Notes: a model not told the origin generated them from the sequence alone. DNA of 64,000 bases from Colwellia sp. 39_35_sub15_T18 (GCA_002162675.1 MAAE01000007.1:310001-374000); one strand, 5' to 3'. Counted from the stretch's first letter, positions 45,438 to 55,699 are shown. Numbers and translations are program-made.

Positions 45438-47335
45438 TTCTTTGACTCTTTTTCAATAAACTGCCCTAGCATCATTAATGTCCATAGTGATGAGGCATGG
45501 TCTTTAACACCTGTTACATGTTCTGTTATCATGCTTTCAATATTTTTATTATTAAATAGCTTAGTGTTAACAAAAGCCTGAGAAGTTAATAGATACTGCA
45601 TTTTATCCTTAAGAGGCCCTCTTAACCATTTTGCTAACGGAACTCTAAAACCCATCTTTTTACGGTATAGGTTGTCGTAAGGGACATGAGGCTCAAGTTC
45701 TTTTTTAAACACTGCTTTGCCTTCGCCTTTATTTAGGTTCATTGCTGAAGGCACTTTAAACGCCCATTCTATAAATTGGTGATCTAAAATAGGCACCCGT
45801 ACTTCTAAACCATGCGCCATACTAGCGCGATCAACCTTAGTGTTTATATCACCGGTTATCCACGTTTTATAATCTAGGTATTGCGCTTCTTTTAAGGGAT
45901 CTGTAAAGGTTTTGCCTTTTAAAGCCTGCTTAAAGACTTCTTTTGAGGTGTAACCATTGAGCTTATTTTTAAATTCATCACTGTATATTTTATTGCGTTC
46001 ATCAGCCCTAAGCTTGCTCATGCTATTTAAATACGCTTCGCTACTTGATAACGCTAATGACTGAAAGGTGGTTTTTGCCCGTAAAAATTGTGGCGCCCAA
46101 TCAAGCTTAGGGTATATTTTCCCTAACAAACCAAAAATGGGCTTTCTAATAGTGAGTGGAATTTTATCACGCAGTTTTTGCTCGGCTAGATGTAACTTGT
46201 AACGTCTATAACCGGCAAATAATTCATCACCGCCATCGCCTGAAAGCGCAACAGTTACGTGTTTTCTGGCTAACTCACATACTCTATAAGTAGGTAATGC
46301 CGAGCTATCGGCATACGGTTCATCATAGATGTCAATTAGCTTATCAATTAGGTCAAAATCTTCATGACTAACCATTTCAACATGGTGATTGGTTGTGTAC
46401 TTATCTGCGACTAATTTTGCAAAGTCGGTTTCATTAAACTCCGGTACATCAAAACCGATGGAACAGGTATTAACTGGCTTGCTCTGCAGTTGTGACATCA
46501 TCGCGACAATGGCGCCAGAGTCGACACCACCTGACAAGAATGCACCTAATGGCACTTCCGCTTCCATTCTAATATCAACCGCTTCTTTCAAACGTTCAAT
46601 CAGCTCAGCTTCAACCTCTTTGGTTGTTAACTGTTGATTTTCTTGCCATGGCAAGTCCCAGTATTGTGTTGATACTAACTGACTTGGTATTTTACCTTGT
46701 TTTAGATGTAAGTAATGACCCGCCTCTAGCTTATATACATTTGAGAATATTGTTCTTGGATCTGGCACATAACCAAAGGTTAAATAATCTTCTACTGCTT
46801 GTGGATTAATCGCTTTTGAACATAATGGATGTTCACGTAATACTTTTAATTCCGAGCCAAAAATAACACTGCCATTTGGCAGTAAACTATAGTGTAGGGG
46901 TTTAATGCCAAGCCTGTCTCGAGCAACAAAAAGTTCTTTTTTATTATCATCCCATAATATAAAAGCAAACATGCCTCGAAAGTGATGAACGCAATCGACG
47001 CCCCATTCTTCCCAAGCATGTACTATGGTTTCGGTATCACTATTGGTTTTAAAAATGTGCCCTAACTTTTTTAATTCGTCCGCGATACTATGGTGGTTAA
47101 ATATTTCACCATTAAAAACCACCACCACACTGTCATCTTCATTATAGATTGGCTGATGACCACCGGCTAAATCAATAACAGATAGTCTTCTATGCCCTAA
47201 ACCTATACCTGCTTTTATATGATAACCTTGATCATTAGGACCACGGTGTGCTTGCACATTGTTCATTGATTTAAGTAATTCAACATCAATAACATCATTG
47301 CCATTAAAGCTAAAAACCCCACTAATACCGCACAT
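45434..47335 (-). CDS. XrtA/PEP-CTERM system amidotransferase (asparagine synthase family)
   Basis: 633 aa. The canonical class II glutaminase start M-C-G-I puts the nucleophile at Cys2, R-L-S-V-I-D-L and F-N-G-E-I-F follow, and the synthetase PP-loop S-G-G-V-D-S is at 268-273. This is the exosortase-A amidotransferase 1 type (TIGR03108). It likely forms an amide on a uronic acid or a related sugar acid, using glutamine and ATP. It overlaps neighbours on both sides by 4 and 1 bases. Unlike the homologue at 33625, its glutaminase site is intact. Confidence 0.9.
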   Translation of the reverse strand: MCGISGVFSFNGNDVIDVELLKSMNNVQAHRGPNDQGYHIKAGIGLGHRRLSVIDLAGGHQPIYNEDDSVVVVFNGEIFNHHSIADELKKLGHIFKTNSDTETIVHAWEEWGVDCVHHFRGMFAFILWDDNKKELFVARDRLGIKPLHYSLLPNGSVIFGSELKVLREHPLCSKAINPQAVEDYLTFGYVPDPRTIFSNVYKLEAGHYLHLKQGKIPSQLVSTQYWDLPWQENQQLTTKEVEAELIERLKEAVDIRMEAEVPLGAFLSGGVDSGAIVAMMSQLQSKPVNTCSIGFDVPEFNETDFAKLVADKYTTNHHVEMVSHEDFDLIDKLIDIYDEPYADSSALPTYRVCELARKHVTVALSGDGGDELFAGYRRYKLHLAEQKLRDKIPLTIRKPIFGLLGKIYPKLDWAPQFLRAKTTFQSLALSSSEAYLNSMSKLRADERNKIYSDEFKNKLNGYTSKEVFKQALKGKTFTDPLKEAQYLDYKTWITGDINTKVDRASMAHGLEVRVPILDHQFIEWAFKVPSAMNLNKGEGKAVFKKELEPHVPYDNLYRKKMGFRVPLAKWLRGPLKDKMQYLLTSQAFVNTKLFNNKNIESMITEHVTGVKDHASSLWTLMMLGQFIEKESKK

Positions 47336-48468
47336 TATTGTAGACCCAAAGATTTGTTATAAAGCATTAAATATTCACTAACCATATTCTTTTCAGAAAA
47401 ATTATTTTCAATAAAAATTCGAGCGGCGCTGCCCTGTTGTTCAATTAAAGCGGGTGTTTTTACATAGTTTTCCATGGCTTGACTTAATTGTTCCGTATTT
47501 TGTTTTTCAACCAAGTAGCCATTTTCACCTGAGGTAATTAATTCTGCCAAGCCGCCAACATTCGTTGATATTATCGGTAAACTTGCTGCCATAGCCTCTA
47601 GCACTGTCATCGGTATACCTTCAGCAATAGAAGATAAAACAAACACATTCGCATGAGCAAGTAACTGGGCTATATCATTTCTTGCCCCAGTAAACTCAAT
47701 ATAATCTATCACCTTAAGTTGCTTGGCTAACAGCCTTAGTTGCCCCATTTGGCCACCATCACCGACAATAGTAAGGTGAACATTCTGATCGACTGGCTTT
47801 GCATGATAAAGCTCGGCAAAAGCCGATATTAGATTGGCCTGATCTTTAACTAAGTCAAGACGAGCAACATGAATAAAACGTAGGGTATTGTCTGTTTCTT
47901 GATGCTGAATCGTGCGTTGTCGATAAAAGTCATCGGTGTTTATACCGTTGCGAATTAAGATTATTTTATCTTGGGTAATACCCACGGTAGTATCAAGCCA
48001 TTGCGCTAAATCAGTTGACACCGCAACAAAATGATCAATAAAAGGAGCCAGTGCTTTGCGTAAAAAATTGTGCTTTTTATTAAGCCCTTGAGGATCTGAA
48101 TTATCTCTACCATGCTCAGCATGAATATGACCTTGCACGCCCGCTAATTTAGCCATTATATGGTATTCAAGCGCGGCTAGATTATAAGTGTGCAAAATTT
48201 GCGGTTTTATTTGCCGCAATAATTTAAACAATCGCCAATGACTTGCTAAATCTTTACCCGACTTTTTATTCAATTGATACACGGCGACTGAATCATTCAA
48301 ATGTTGAGCAAAGTCTGACACATCGGTTAATGCTATGACCACGTGTTGGTAATGATCCGTTTGCATGGCATTAATACAATTAACCATAACACGCTCAAGC
48401 CCACCGATATCAAATCGAAAGATCAAATGGGCAACAATAGGTTTGTTGTCTTTATTCGCTGAGCTCAA
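47335..48468 (-). CDS. PEP-CTERM/EpsH1-associated sugar transferase 2 (GT4)
   Basis: 377 aa GT-B transferase. The N-terminus H-L-I-F-R-F-D-I-G-G-L-E-R-V-M-V-N-C-I-N is characteristic of the stp2 family (TIGR03088). The C-terminal half has R-L-D-L-V-K-D, I-V-G-D-G and S-S-I-A-E-G-I-P-M-T-V-L-E-A-M-A. It adjoins the exosortase gene with no gap. It adds a sugar to the repeat unit; the specificity is unknown. Confidence 0.9.
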   Translation of the reverse strand: MSSANKDNKPIVAHLIFRFDIGGLERVMVNCINAMQTDHYQHVVIALTDVSDFAQHLNDSVAVYQLNKKSGKDLASHWRLFKLLRQIKPQILHTYNLAALEYHIMAKLAGVQGHIHAEHGRDNSDPQGLNKKHNFLRKALAPFIDHFVAVSTDLAQWLDTTVGITQDKIILIRNGINTDDFYRQRTIQHQETDNTLRFIHVARLDLVKDQANLISAFAELYHAKPVDQNVHLTIVGDGGQMGQLRLLAKQLKVIDYIEFTGARNDIAQLLAHANVFVLSSIAEGIPMTVLEAMAASLPIISTNVGGLAELITSGENGYLVEKQNTEQLSQAMENYVKTPALIEQQGSAARIFIENNFSEKNMVSEYLMLYNKSLGLQ

Positions 48469-49920
48469 CTAATTCCCCTCAGCAAGTAATTGTTCAAGTG
48501 CATTTAATAATAGCGGTTCTGCTTCGCCAATATTCACTTTTCCCGGCATAAACGCAGCATTAATTTCACTATAATCAGACTGCCTAAACAGGCTTTGTAT
48601 TGCCTGTCTAAATTTAACGTTACTGCTCGATATACCTTGGTAATCGTGCAATTTATATTGGTAAATATAACTGGCAGGCACACCTTGAATATTTCTTAAA
48701 TGTACAATCAATGCCAACTCATTGTCCACATTAACTTGCTTAGACTCAACGACTGTCCATGCATCAGGGTTGTGTAATACATTGTTATGGTTAATTAACT
48801 CTCCTTGAGACTGTTTGTTAGCATAAACAGCTCGAAAGGTTTCAATACCTTTATTATCTATAATATGAGAACGTTGCACACCATCATTAAAGGTTATCCC
48901 CCATAAAGAATGCTTAACAGCCTCGCCTGTAAGAGCTGCTCTCGGCGTCGTTGGTTGGTCTATAACGGGAATGGTATGAAATACTGCCCATGTAGCCATT
49001 AACAACATAAACACAGTGACATGCTTGCCATTAATTAAACGGTTATGTATTGCTGTTTCAGAGTTAATATTTGGCTTCATTTGCTTAACGTCATTTACTT
49101 CCTCAACGTCCTTATCAGCAAACAATCCGCCAATGTAAAACATCAGCATGATCACGACACCAAAAAATAGCCAACCATAAATAAGGTGATCAACCCCTGT
49201 GGCGTATTTCATATCAGAATAATAAGCAATCGCGACAATGCCATACGCTCTAATACCATTGGCTAAAATCGGTAATAGCATGGCAAACAAAATAAAGATT
49301 ATTTGCTTATACGTTTTGTTATAAGTGAGATAGGCAAATAAAGTGCCCACCGCAATAGAAGCAATTAAATAACGAATACCTGAGCAGGCCACCGCCACTT
49401 CAAACATGCCCGTTGGTATTTGAATATACAAGCCGTCAACAAAGACCGGAATACCATTTAACTTTAAGAAAAACACCGTAAACCATGCGGTAATATCTTG
49501 TAGCTGCGGGATTAAGTTCTCCCCCATCGGCACAGCAAAAACCAAATAGGCTAAAGGAAATTTATAGCGCCACGCTATTTTATTGCCAACCATCAACCAT
49601 AGTAAACAAATAAGCGATATAACAGCCGAAAGTTGCCCTAGTACATTTATATCTGCCGCATAAGAGAATAACCAGACAAACAATGAACCTGCTAAAATAG
49701 GTAGTGGTAACCAAGTGGCGCTTACTTTACTCGCTAATAAATGTTCTTTATCACGCCATAACAACCAGATACTAATGGGTAAAATAAAATAGCCATGGGC
49801 GAAGGTGTCAGAGCGAGACCAAATTGCCTCCATGCCTAAAATGGCCTGTTGATAAACGACCGCCCATGTAATGAGTATTATCGACAATAAGGCGAGAAAG
49901 CGCTTGTCGGTTATGTTCAT
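48469..49920 (-). CDS. xrtA: Exosortase A with C-terminal EpsI domain
   Basis: 483 aa. Residues 1-~270 form ~8 membrane helices with the exosortase catalytic triad: Cys179 in V-A-C-S-G-I-R, Arg224 in N-G-I-R-A and His245 in G-V-D-H-L-I-Y-G-W. Residues ~300-483 are a soluble EpsI-type domain after one more membrane segment. The enzyme works in the inner membrane as a cysteine transpeptidase-like sorting enzyme for PEP-CTERM proteins such as the one at 9476. EpsI fusion is a known layout of the EpsH1/XrtA type. It overlaps the upstream sugar transferase gene by 4 bases. Confidence 0.95.
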   Translation of the reverse strand: MNITDKRFLALLSIILITWAVVYQQAILGMEAIWSRSDTFAHGYFILPISIWLLWRDKEHLLASKVSATWLPLPILAGSLFVWLFSYAADINVLGQLSAVISLICLLWLMVGNKIAWRYKFPLAYLVFAVPMGENLIPQLQDITAWFTVFFLKLNGIPVFVDGLYIQIPTGMFEVAVACSGIRYLIASIAVGTLFAYLTYNKTYKQIIFILFAMLLPILANGIRAYGIVAIAYYSDMKYATGVDHLIYGWLFFGVVIMLMFYIGGLFADKDVEEVNDVKQMKPNINSETAIHNRLINGKHVTVFMLLMATWAVFHTIPVIDQPTTPRAALTGEAVKHSLWGITFNDGVQRSHIIDNKGIETFRAVYANKQSQGELINHNNVLHNPDAWTVVESKQVNVDNELALIVHLRNIQGVPASYIYQYKLHDYQGISSSNVKFRQAIQSLFRQSDYSEINAAFMPGKVNIGEAEPLLLNALEQLLAEGN

Positions 49921-51161
49921 TTTTCTACATCCTTATCTAAAAAATACTGGCCTAACGGCGCTAACGTTTGCTGCCAAGTAAAATGTGCTAATACCCATTC
50001 CCTATTCGCTCTATCCTTGCTGGTTTGAGCATAAAACTCCAGACATTTATGTGCACATTCTGTCGCATCATCAACAATGGCAATATCCGCATTACTTTGC
50101 GCATTAATTCCTGCCATTGCCATGCTCGACAATACAATGGCCTTATTCAACGACATAGCTTCTAGTACTTTATTTTGAATGCCACGCGCTATTTGCATAG
50201 GCGCTACCACACACTGTGCTTGGGCAATAAACGGTCTAACATCATGCACACGGCCCGTCACTTCTATGCCTTGCAATTTAGCTAGTGCTTTCACCTCATT
50301 GCTGGGATTGCCACCAACAATACAAAAAACCGCTTCGGGTTGTTGTTGTAGAATGAAAGGCCATACTTGTTTGGCAAACCAGACAACGGCATCGATATTC
50401 GCCCAATAATCCATTGCACCAGTAAAGGAAATAAAAGGCTTTTGGGGTACTAAAGGCTCATCCGAAAAATCAGCTTGAGGATCAAAAAAATCGACATCGA
50501 CACCATTTAATAAGCCATGTACTTTTGTTTGCTCTGTACTTGGCTGCCTATCACGAAACAGTTTAGCTTCATCGGGAGAAACAAATAAACTGTGCTCAAA
50601 TTCTGCACAAATTTTATCTTCATATTTGGCTAATAACTGAAACTCTCGTTGAAAAACCCACTTTGCTAAGCCGGTTTTTTTCTGTGCATATTGGCGCCAT
50701 TTATCAGAATCAACATCAACAAAATCAATCACTCGCTTGGTGTACTTAAACTGTTTGTCGTCACCGTCTTTTTCTTGAACGTATTGCGCCATTGACGATG
50801 AATAAACAAATATCTTAGTGATATTTTCACTCAATAATGTCCGCTGAGTCCATTGCTGCATACGCTTGTCAAAATAGTAAGGTAAAGTGATTGGTTTACC
50901 TGTTAATAAAGACGTTAAGCCCTTGAGCTTAGCAATAATTTTATGCTGATCTAAGTGAAAAACACTGGCGCAATATTTATTCAGCCCCTCAACATATTGT
51001 TTATCGAAGGGATCATCGATAAAGCAACCTAAATGAATATCGTATTGCTCTGATAATTTTTTTAATATATTAAATGAGCGAATTTTATCGCCTTTATTGG
51101 GCGGAAAAGGAATGCGATGACAAAGAAATAACAGCGGTTCTTTTTTTGTTATAACAGTCAT
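49917..51161 (-). CDS. PEP-CTERM/EpsH1-associated sugar transferase 1 (GT4)
   Basis: 414 aa GT-B transferase. The N-terminus C-H-R-I-P-F-P-P-N-K-G-D-K-I-R-S-F is the signature of the stp1 family (TIGR03087). C-terminal motifs are F-T-G-A-M-D-Y-W-A-N, I-V-G-G-N-P and G-I-Q-N-K-V-L-E-A-M-S. It lies 6 bases after the FemAB gene and overlaps exosortase A by 4 bases. This supports its place in the conserved core. Confidence 0.9.
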   Translation of the reverse strand: MTVITKKEPLLFLCHRIPFPPNKGDKIRSFNILKKLSEQYDIHLGCFIDDPFDKQYVEGLNKYCASVFHLDQHKIIAKLKGLTSLLTGKPITLPYYFDKRMQQWTQRTLLSENITKIFVYSSSMAQYVQEKDGDDKQFKYTKRVIDFVDVDSDKWRQYAQKKTGLAKWVFQREFQLLAKYEDKICAEFEHSLFVSPDEAKLFRDRQPSTEQTKVHGLLNGVDVDFFDPQADFSDEPLVPQKPFISFTGAMDYWANIDAVVWFAKQVWPFILQQQPEAVFCIVGGNPSNEVKALAKLQGIEVTGRVHDVRPFIAQAQCVVAPMQIARGIQNKVLEAMSLNKAIVLSSMAMAGINAQSNADIAIVDDATECAHKCLEFYAQTSKDRANREWVLAHFTWQQTLAPLGQYFLDKDVEK

Positions 51162-51167
51162 GATCAG

Positions 51168-52235
51168 TTAGCCCAAATATTTAGAAAGTAATGGACCAAT
51201 AAACTGGCTGATTTTCAAAGGCAGCTTTTGCCATAGACTAATAAAAAATTTGTACTTAGGGTTATTCGGGCTTAAGTTTGGCAGCTCTTGCGCGTTAACT
51301 AAATGATAATAATAATGTAACGGTTGTGGCACCATACCCCAATTTTTTTTGTATTTATAAGGGCCACTGTCATTTTTACTGCGGCCAAAATCAAACCAAG
51401 TTTTGCCTTTTTCTTGAGCGTGGCACATCACTTGATAATACATAAAATCGGCACTTTTCAAGCCACGAGCACTGTCATTACCACCGCCGTAATAAGGGAG
51501 AACTTGCTCATTAAAATAAAAATTCATCACCGCAGTTGAAGGTTGGTTATATTTATCGCGAATAACGGCAATATCACTACAATCGGCAAAAGTTGCCATG
51601 AGGTTTTCAAAATAACGCTGGCTAAATATCGGTGTACCTAAATTACGGTAGCTGGTGGCAAGCAGTTGATAAAAGTCCGTAAAGTCTTTTTTACCTGAAC
51701 CCGCAGCATTTGCATGTTCCGAGATTGAGCAGTTCAGTTCATTTTTTAATGAATGACGAACAACCGCCCGCTGTTTTTTCTTGATCGAAGCTAAAATCTT
51801 ATCACTGTCTTGTGCTATTTCACCACCAAAAGTACTGTGCGCTTGCTTTAATAATAAGGTAGATTCTTGAGCATCCTTGTAACGCAATTCAAGATAGTCA
51901 ACTTGCAACTGTTCAGCTAACTGGCAGGCCTCTTGTTCTAATTGACGAACAATGTCAGTCGAATCAGCAATAGCACCGCCATAAACACAAAAAGGCGTAG
52001 AAACTAGCGCATGGCCAAATAACTTACTTTTCACTTCAACTAGCGGTAAAACACCCGCCATTTTGCCATTTTGCTGAGCATATAAAAAATAACAAGGATG
52101 ATTAAAACTTTCCCCAATAACAGTTTGCCAGCCGCTCAGATGAAAGAAACTTCCTTGTTGATGAGTTTTTACATAGTTATCCCACTGAGCAAACTCTGCT
52201 GAAGATAAACGTTTTATTTCACAAATATTCGTCAA
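51168..52235 (-). CDS. FemAB family XrtA/PEP-CTERM system-associated protein
   Basis: 355 aa. The start is TTG at 52235 with AATGGAAAC just before it; no other initiator lies within the next ~50 codons, so TTG is accepted. It has a FemAB/BioF2-like GNAT fold: L-S-G-W-Q-T-V-I near residue 35, K-K-K-Q-R-A-V-V-R-H-S near 150-160, and L-P-Y-Y-G-G-G-N-D-S-A-R near 240, then W-F-D-F-G-R-S-K. It belongs to the TIGR03019 exosortase-A family. It probably transfers an aminoacyl or acyl group in polymer or protein modification. The exact reaction is not known. Confidence 0.88.
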   Translation of the reverse strand: MTNICEIKRLSSAEFAQWDNYVKTHQQGSFFHLSGWQTVIGESFNHPCYFLYAQQNGKMAGVLPLVEVKSKLFGHALVSTPFCVYGGAIADSTDIVRQLEQEACQLAEQLQVDYLELRYKDAQESTLLLKQAHSTFGGEIAQDSDKILASIKKKQRAVVRHSLKNELNCSISEHANAAGSGKKDFTDFYQLLATSYRNLGTPIFSQRYFENLMATFADCSDIAVIRDKYNQPSTAVMNFYFNEQVLPYYGGGNDSARGLKSADFMYYQVMCHAQEKGKTWFDFGRSKNDSGPYKYKKNWGMVPQPLHYYYHLVNAQELPNLSPNNPKYKFFISLWQKLPLKISQFIGPLLSKYLG

Positions 52236-52260
52236 GTTTCCATTCTCTTATATTATTATT

Positions 52261-53118
52261 TTATTTTTTCAGATAAACACTTTTCATCGTGTCCCATTGA
52301 TAATCTTCTAACAGACGCACTACCTTGCCTTCCATGCGAGATAAATTCAAGTAATGGCGTAATTTTGACTTTATCGGCGCATCTTTTACTTTTGGTTGTT
52401 GTGGATCTATTTCCCACGGATGAAAATAAAAACTATAAGGTTGTTGCTCAGCCTTTAAATAACCATCTATACGTTTTTTAGATAGCCAATACGGGTACAA
52501 ACGAAAATAACCACCACCACCGATACCGGTATTTTGTTCATTTTTTCGTGATGTTGGTACCGGAATTTCGATAATACCTTTACCATTAACGACTTCTGGG
52601 CGTTGATACATGAAGCGAGGCCAGTCCGGCACTCCATACAAATCATGCGTTATTGGGTAAGTACTCGAACTGTATTCAAAGCCAAGTTCGATTAAAATAT
52701 CATAAACCCAAGTATTAGTGTCATCAATAGAAAAACTCGGTGCGCGATAGCCGATAATAGCTTGGCCGGCAGCATCTTCTAAAATTTGTTTACTTTTGCT
52801 GACATCTTGACGAAATTGCTCGGTATTCATTAGGGTGGCACGTTGATGTGAGTAACCATGACTCGCCAGCTCGTGACCTTGGCTAACAATAGCTTTAATA
52901 AGTTGTGGGCAACGCTCTGCTACCCATCCTAAAGTAAAAAAGGTACTTTTGACTTGATGCTGCTCGAATAACTCAAGTAAACGATAGGTATTGCGCTCAA
53001 CTCTTAGCTCTAGATTAGACCAGTCAGCTCGGGTAATATTTTTTTCAAATGCTGAAACATGAAAATAGTCTTCAACATCGACAGTCATCACCTGCTTGGC
53101 AGGAGTATTATCATTCAT
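52261..53118 (-). CDS. XrtA system polysaccharide deacetylase
   Basis: 285 aa. The N-terminal motif M-T-V-D-V-E-D-Y-F-H-V-S-A-F is diagnostic of the TIGR03006 family. The second motif S-H-G-Y-S-H-Q supplies the metal-binding histidines, and Y-R-A-P-S-F-S follows. It has a NodB fold and is probably cytoplasmic, as no signal peptide is visible. It is expected to deacetylate an N-acetylated sugar in the polymer. GGATAAGTTGT precedes the ATG. Confidence 0.92.
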   Translation of the reverse strand: MNDNTPAKQVMTVDVEDYFHVSAFEKNITRADWSNLELRVERNTYRLLELFEQHQVKSTFFTLGWVAERCPQLIKAIVSQGHELASHGYSHQRATLMNTEQFRQDVSKSKQILEDAAGQAIIGYRAPSFSIDDTNTWVYDILIELGFEYSSSTYPITHDLYGVPDWPRFMYQRPEVVNGKGIIEIPVPTSRKNEQNTGIGGGGYFRLYPYWLSKKRIDGYLKAEQQPYSFYFHPWEIDPQQPKVKDAPIKSKLRHYLNLSRMEGKVVRLLEDYQWDTMKSVYLKK

Positions 53119-53194
53119 ACAACTTATCCGTACATCCTAAACATATACCCTAAGGCGTTTTTTCTGAATTTGTTAAAGGAGGTAAATATACGCA

Positions 53195-54598
53195 TTAACG
53201 CCCTTTACCAAACAAAACAATCTCAACCGTTCTAATGAGTATCAGTAAATCTAATAAAAAACTACGGTGTTTAATATAATACAAATCATACTTCAACTTT
53301 TCTAGCGAGTCTGCCTCGGTAGCACCGTAAGGATACTTCAATTGCGCCCAGCCTGTTAGCCCTGGCTTAACATTGTGACGCTCATTGTAATAAGGAATGC
53401 TTTTGATTAGTTGTTGGACAAATTGTGGCCGTTCAGGCCTAGGGCCTACAAAGCCCATATCACCGCGCATAACATTATAAATTTGTGGCAATTCATCGAT
53501 ACGGTATTTTCGTAAAAAATTACCTGTTTTAGTAATTCTAGGATCGTCTTCACTGGCCATTTGTGCGCCAAACTTTTCAGCGTCTAAACGCATGCTTCTA
53601 AATTTAACAATATTAAAGGGTTCGCCGTCTAGGCCAACACGTTCTTGAAAATAAAATACCGGCGCGTTTAGACCTTCATCTAACTTAATCAGCAACATAG
53701 TAATCAACATTACCGGCCAAGTAACAAGCAGTAATAAAAAGGCCAAAACAGCATTAAAAACCCAATCAAGTGCGTTACGTAGATAGTTGGACGAAGCAAA
53801 ACCATTAGAGTAAATAACCCAACTTGGGTAAATCAAGTTCACCGCTATCTGTCCCGTTTCTCGTTCAATAAAATCTAATATTTCAGTGATTTCTACACCA
53901 CGTATTTTACAAGCAAAAAGCTCATCTACGGGTAAGTTATTACGGCGCTCGTCACTGGCAACAACAATTTCATCAATATCATGATCTAAAGCATAGTTAA
54001 CTAATGAGCCTTCTAACTCAATACGGGTTTCTTCTTTAATACCTTGCGCTTCATCACCCCCCATAACCACAAAACCGTGCACTGAAAAATTTTGTCTATC
54101 AACATCACGACGCATTCTTCTTTCTATAATAGAAGCACGTTCACCAGCCCCTAAAACTAACACTTTACGTTTATTAAAACCAAAGAAGTCGACTTGAAAG
54201 GTGAAATAACGAAATGAAGCAACCATGACACAGCTAAGTAAGGAAGCCAAGGCGACAATCTCTATTGGTAAAATATATTGACCATAGAAAGGATTAAGTA
54301 GGGTTAAAATAAAGAAAGCGACGGCGATACACATTAATAGCCGACGGAAAACACCGCGAAAATTGACCCGTAACTTAGAGTCATAAAGCCCTAGCGCCAA
54401 GCAGCTTAACTGATTGATCAAAGCAAAAACTGAGGCATAGATAAAAAAATAATTATAAGGGATGGCATGGGCATTAATAAAGCCGACCAAACTATTACCA
54501 TAAAAGGTTAATGGTAAGGCACAAAAAAACAAGGTTAATTCTATGATAATTAACGACTTACTGCTTAATGATAAATCTTTGAATTTGGGGCTAGACAT
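53195..54598 (-). CDS. XrtA/PEP-CTERM system priming glycosyltransferase (EpsB_2, bacterial sugar transferase)
   Basis: 467 aa. Four or five N-terminal membrane helices (residues ~15-150) lead to a Rossmann-like cytoplasmic domain with V-L-G-A-G-E-R-A, one more helix near 280, and a bacterial sugar transferase domain (F-Q-E-R-V-G, V-K-F-R-S-M, G-P-R-P-E-R-P, G-L-T-G-W-A-Q). This is the polyisoprenyl-phosphate hexose-1-P transferase type that starts the repeat unit (TIGR03013). It begins the minus-strand operon and is divergent from the export genes at 54932. Confidence 0.92.
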   Translation of the reverse strand: MSSPKFKDLSLSSKSLIIIELTLFFCALPLTFYGNSLVGFINAHAIPYNYFFIYASVFALINQLSCLALGLYDSKLRVNFRGVFRRLLMCIAVAFFILTLLNPFYGQYILPIEIVALASLLSCVMVASFRYFTFQVDFFGFNKRKVLVLGAGERASIIERRMRRDVDRQNFSVHGFVVMGGDEAQGIKEETRIELEGSLVNYALDHDIDEIVVASDERRNNLPVDELFACKIRGVEITEILDFIERETGQIAVNLIYPSWVIYSNGFASSNYLRNALDWVFNAVLAFLLLLVTWPVMLITMLLIKLDEGLNAPVFYFQERVGLDGEPFNIVKFRSMRLDAEKFGAQMASEDDPRITKTGNFLRKYRIDELPQIYNVMRGDMGFVGPRPERPQFVQQLIKSIPYYNERHNVKPGLTGWAQLKYPYGATEADSLEKLKYDLYYIKHRSFLLDLLILIRTVEIVLFGKGR

Positions 54599-54931
54599 AA
54601 GAGACTAGACTTCCTTTTATGGTAACTGTAACGCTAATAGACTCAATTAAACACTAACTCACTAATATTCAAAAAATGATACTTTAATGAATAAGCGGCC
54701 CCGAGTTAACGTAGTCATGAATAGTAGTTTACACAAGCTATTTTTATGAAAAATGATTCTACCAAAATTACTGAAAAAGTTAACGTTTAATTTACACTCG
54801 TTAAATATATATCCAAGCAAACTAACAATGTGATTGTCATGTTTTTTTGGTGTAGCATCTAACAAAAAAATACCATACAATCATTATTTGAAAATAAAAA
54901 TTAACCATTTTGAAGTTAAAAGGGTCGAACC
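54599..54931. other. Divergent intergenic region between the two XrtA operons
   Basis: 333 very AT-rich bases between the priming transferase (-) and the export lipoprotein (+). It must carry both promoters, but I could not pick a convincing -35/-10 pair or a -24/-12 pair. No ops/JUMPstart element, riboswitch or hairpin with a T-run was seen. A 72-codon minus-strand frame inside it (54662-54880) lacks a ribosome binding site and looks random. Confidence 0.5.
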
Positions 54932-55573
54932 ATGGACAAACGTTTAACCGATACATTAAAAATAATTATTGTGCTACTTTTCGCACAATTTATCTCTGCA
55001 TGTAGCAGTGCCAGCAAGCCACTCGCCACCGCAACATTACACCCATCGAATACTGCCGATATTAATTCATATAAATATCTTATTGGCGCTGGTGATGTTT
55101 TAAATATTTTTGTTTGGCGTAACCCCGAAGTTTCAGGGTCGTTTATTGTTCGCCCCGACGGCATGATCACCACCTCATTAGTTGAAGACATAGCAGTGTC
55201 AGGCAAAACGCCGACAGAATTAGCTCGTGAAATAGAAAATATATTATCGACTTATTTACGCGACCCAGTAGTCACGGTAACCGTCAATAATTTTGTCGGT
55301 CCTTTTAGTGAACAAATCCGCGTAATCGGCGAAGCTGCGCAGCCACAAGCCATTAGTTATACGCAACACATGACCTTACTTGACGTTATGATTCAAGTGG
55401 GCGGCTTAACAGAGTTTGCAAATGGTAATGATGCCGTATTAGTTAGAATTGAAAACGGTCAACAAAAACAATATGAAATCATGATTGATGAATTATTGAA
55501 AGATGGCAAAATTAGCGCCAATGTCGATATGTTACCCGGTGATATTATTATTATTCCTGAAGCATGGTTTTAG
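54932..55573 (+). CDS. XrtA/PEP-CTERM system polysaccharide export lipoprotein (Wza-like)
   Basis: 213 aa with a lipoprotein signal peptide (lipobox I-S-A-C, Cys ~24). It has a poly-export domain (Y-L-I-G-A-G-D-V-L-N-I-F-V-W) followed by one SLBB-like region (I-R-V-I-G-E-A-A-Q-P). It is shorter than Wza (~380 aa), as usual for the TIGR03027 family. It probably forms the periplasmic/outer-membrane part of the export channel. AAAAGGGTCGAACC precedes the ATG. It opens the five-gene + strand operon 54932-60839. Confidence 0.92.
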   Translation: MDKRLTDTLKIIIVLLFAQFISACSSASKPLATATLHPSNTADINSYKYLIGAGDVLNIFVWRNPEVSGSFIVRPDGMITTSLVEDIAVSGKTPTELAREIENILSTYLRDPVVTVTVNNFVGPFSEQIRVIGEAAQPQAISYTQHMTLLDVMIQVGGLTEFANGNDAVLVRIENGQQKQYEIMIDELLKDGKISANVDMLPGDIIIIPEAWF

Positions 55574-55699
55574 GCTTAAAGAGAGTATGTCAACAGTTAT
55601 TCTGCGGCGCATGCTCTTAAGTCCAGTGCACTAACAACAAAATCCTCAGTGAATAGCAATGAATAGACTAAGAGGATGAATAATTATTACAGTTTTACA

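Noticed and set aside
48469-49920. Exosortase-EpsI fusion as a novelty
   Set aside because: This fusion is a known layout of the EpsH1/XrtA class and is simply annotated.
54662-54880. 72-codon minus-strand frame in the divergent XrtA promoter region
   Set aside because: Very AT-rich, no ribosome binding site and a random-looking composition; it would occupy the space where promoters must lie.
54599-54931. ops/JUMPstart element for RfaH or a cyclic-di-GMP riboswitch before the export genes
   Set aside because: I searched by eye for GGCGGTAG and for GEMM-type core motifs and found neither.
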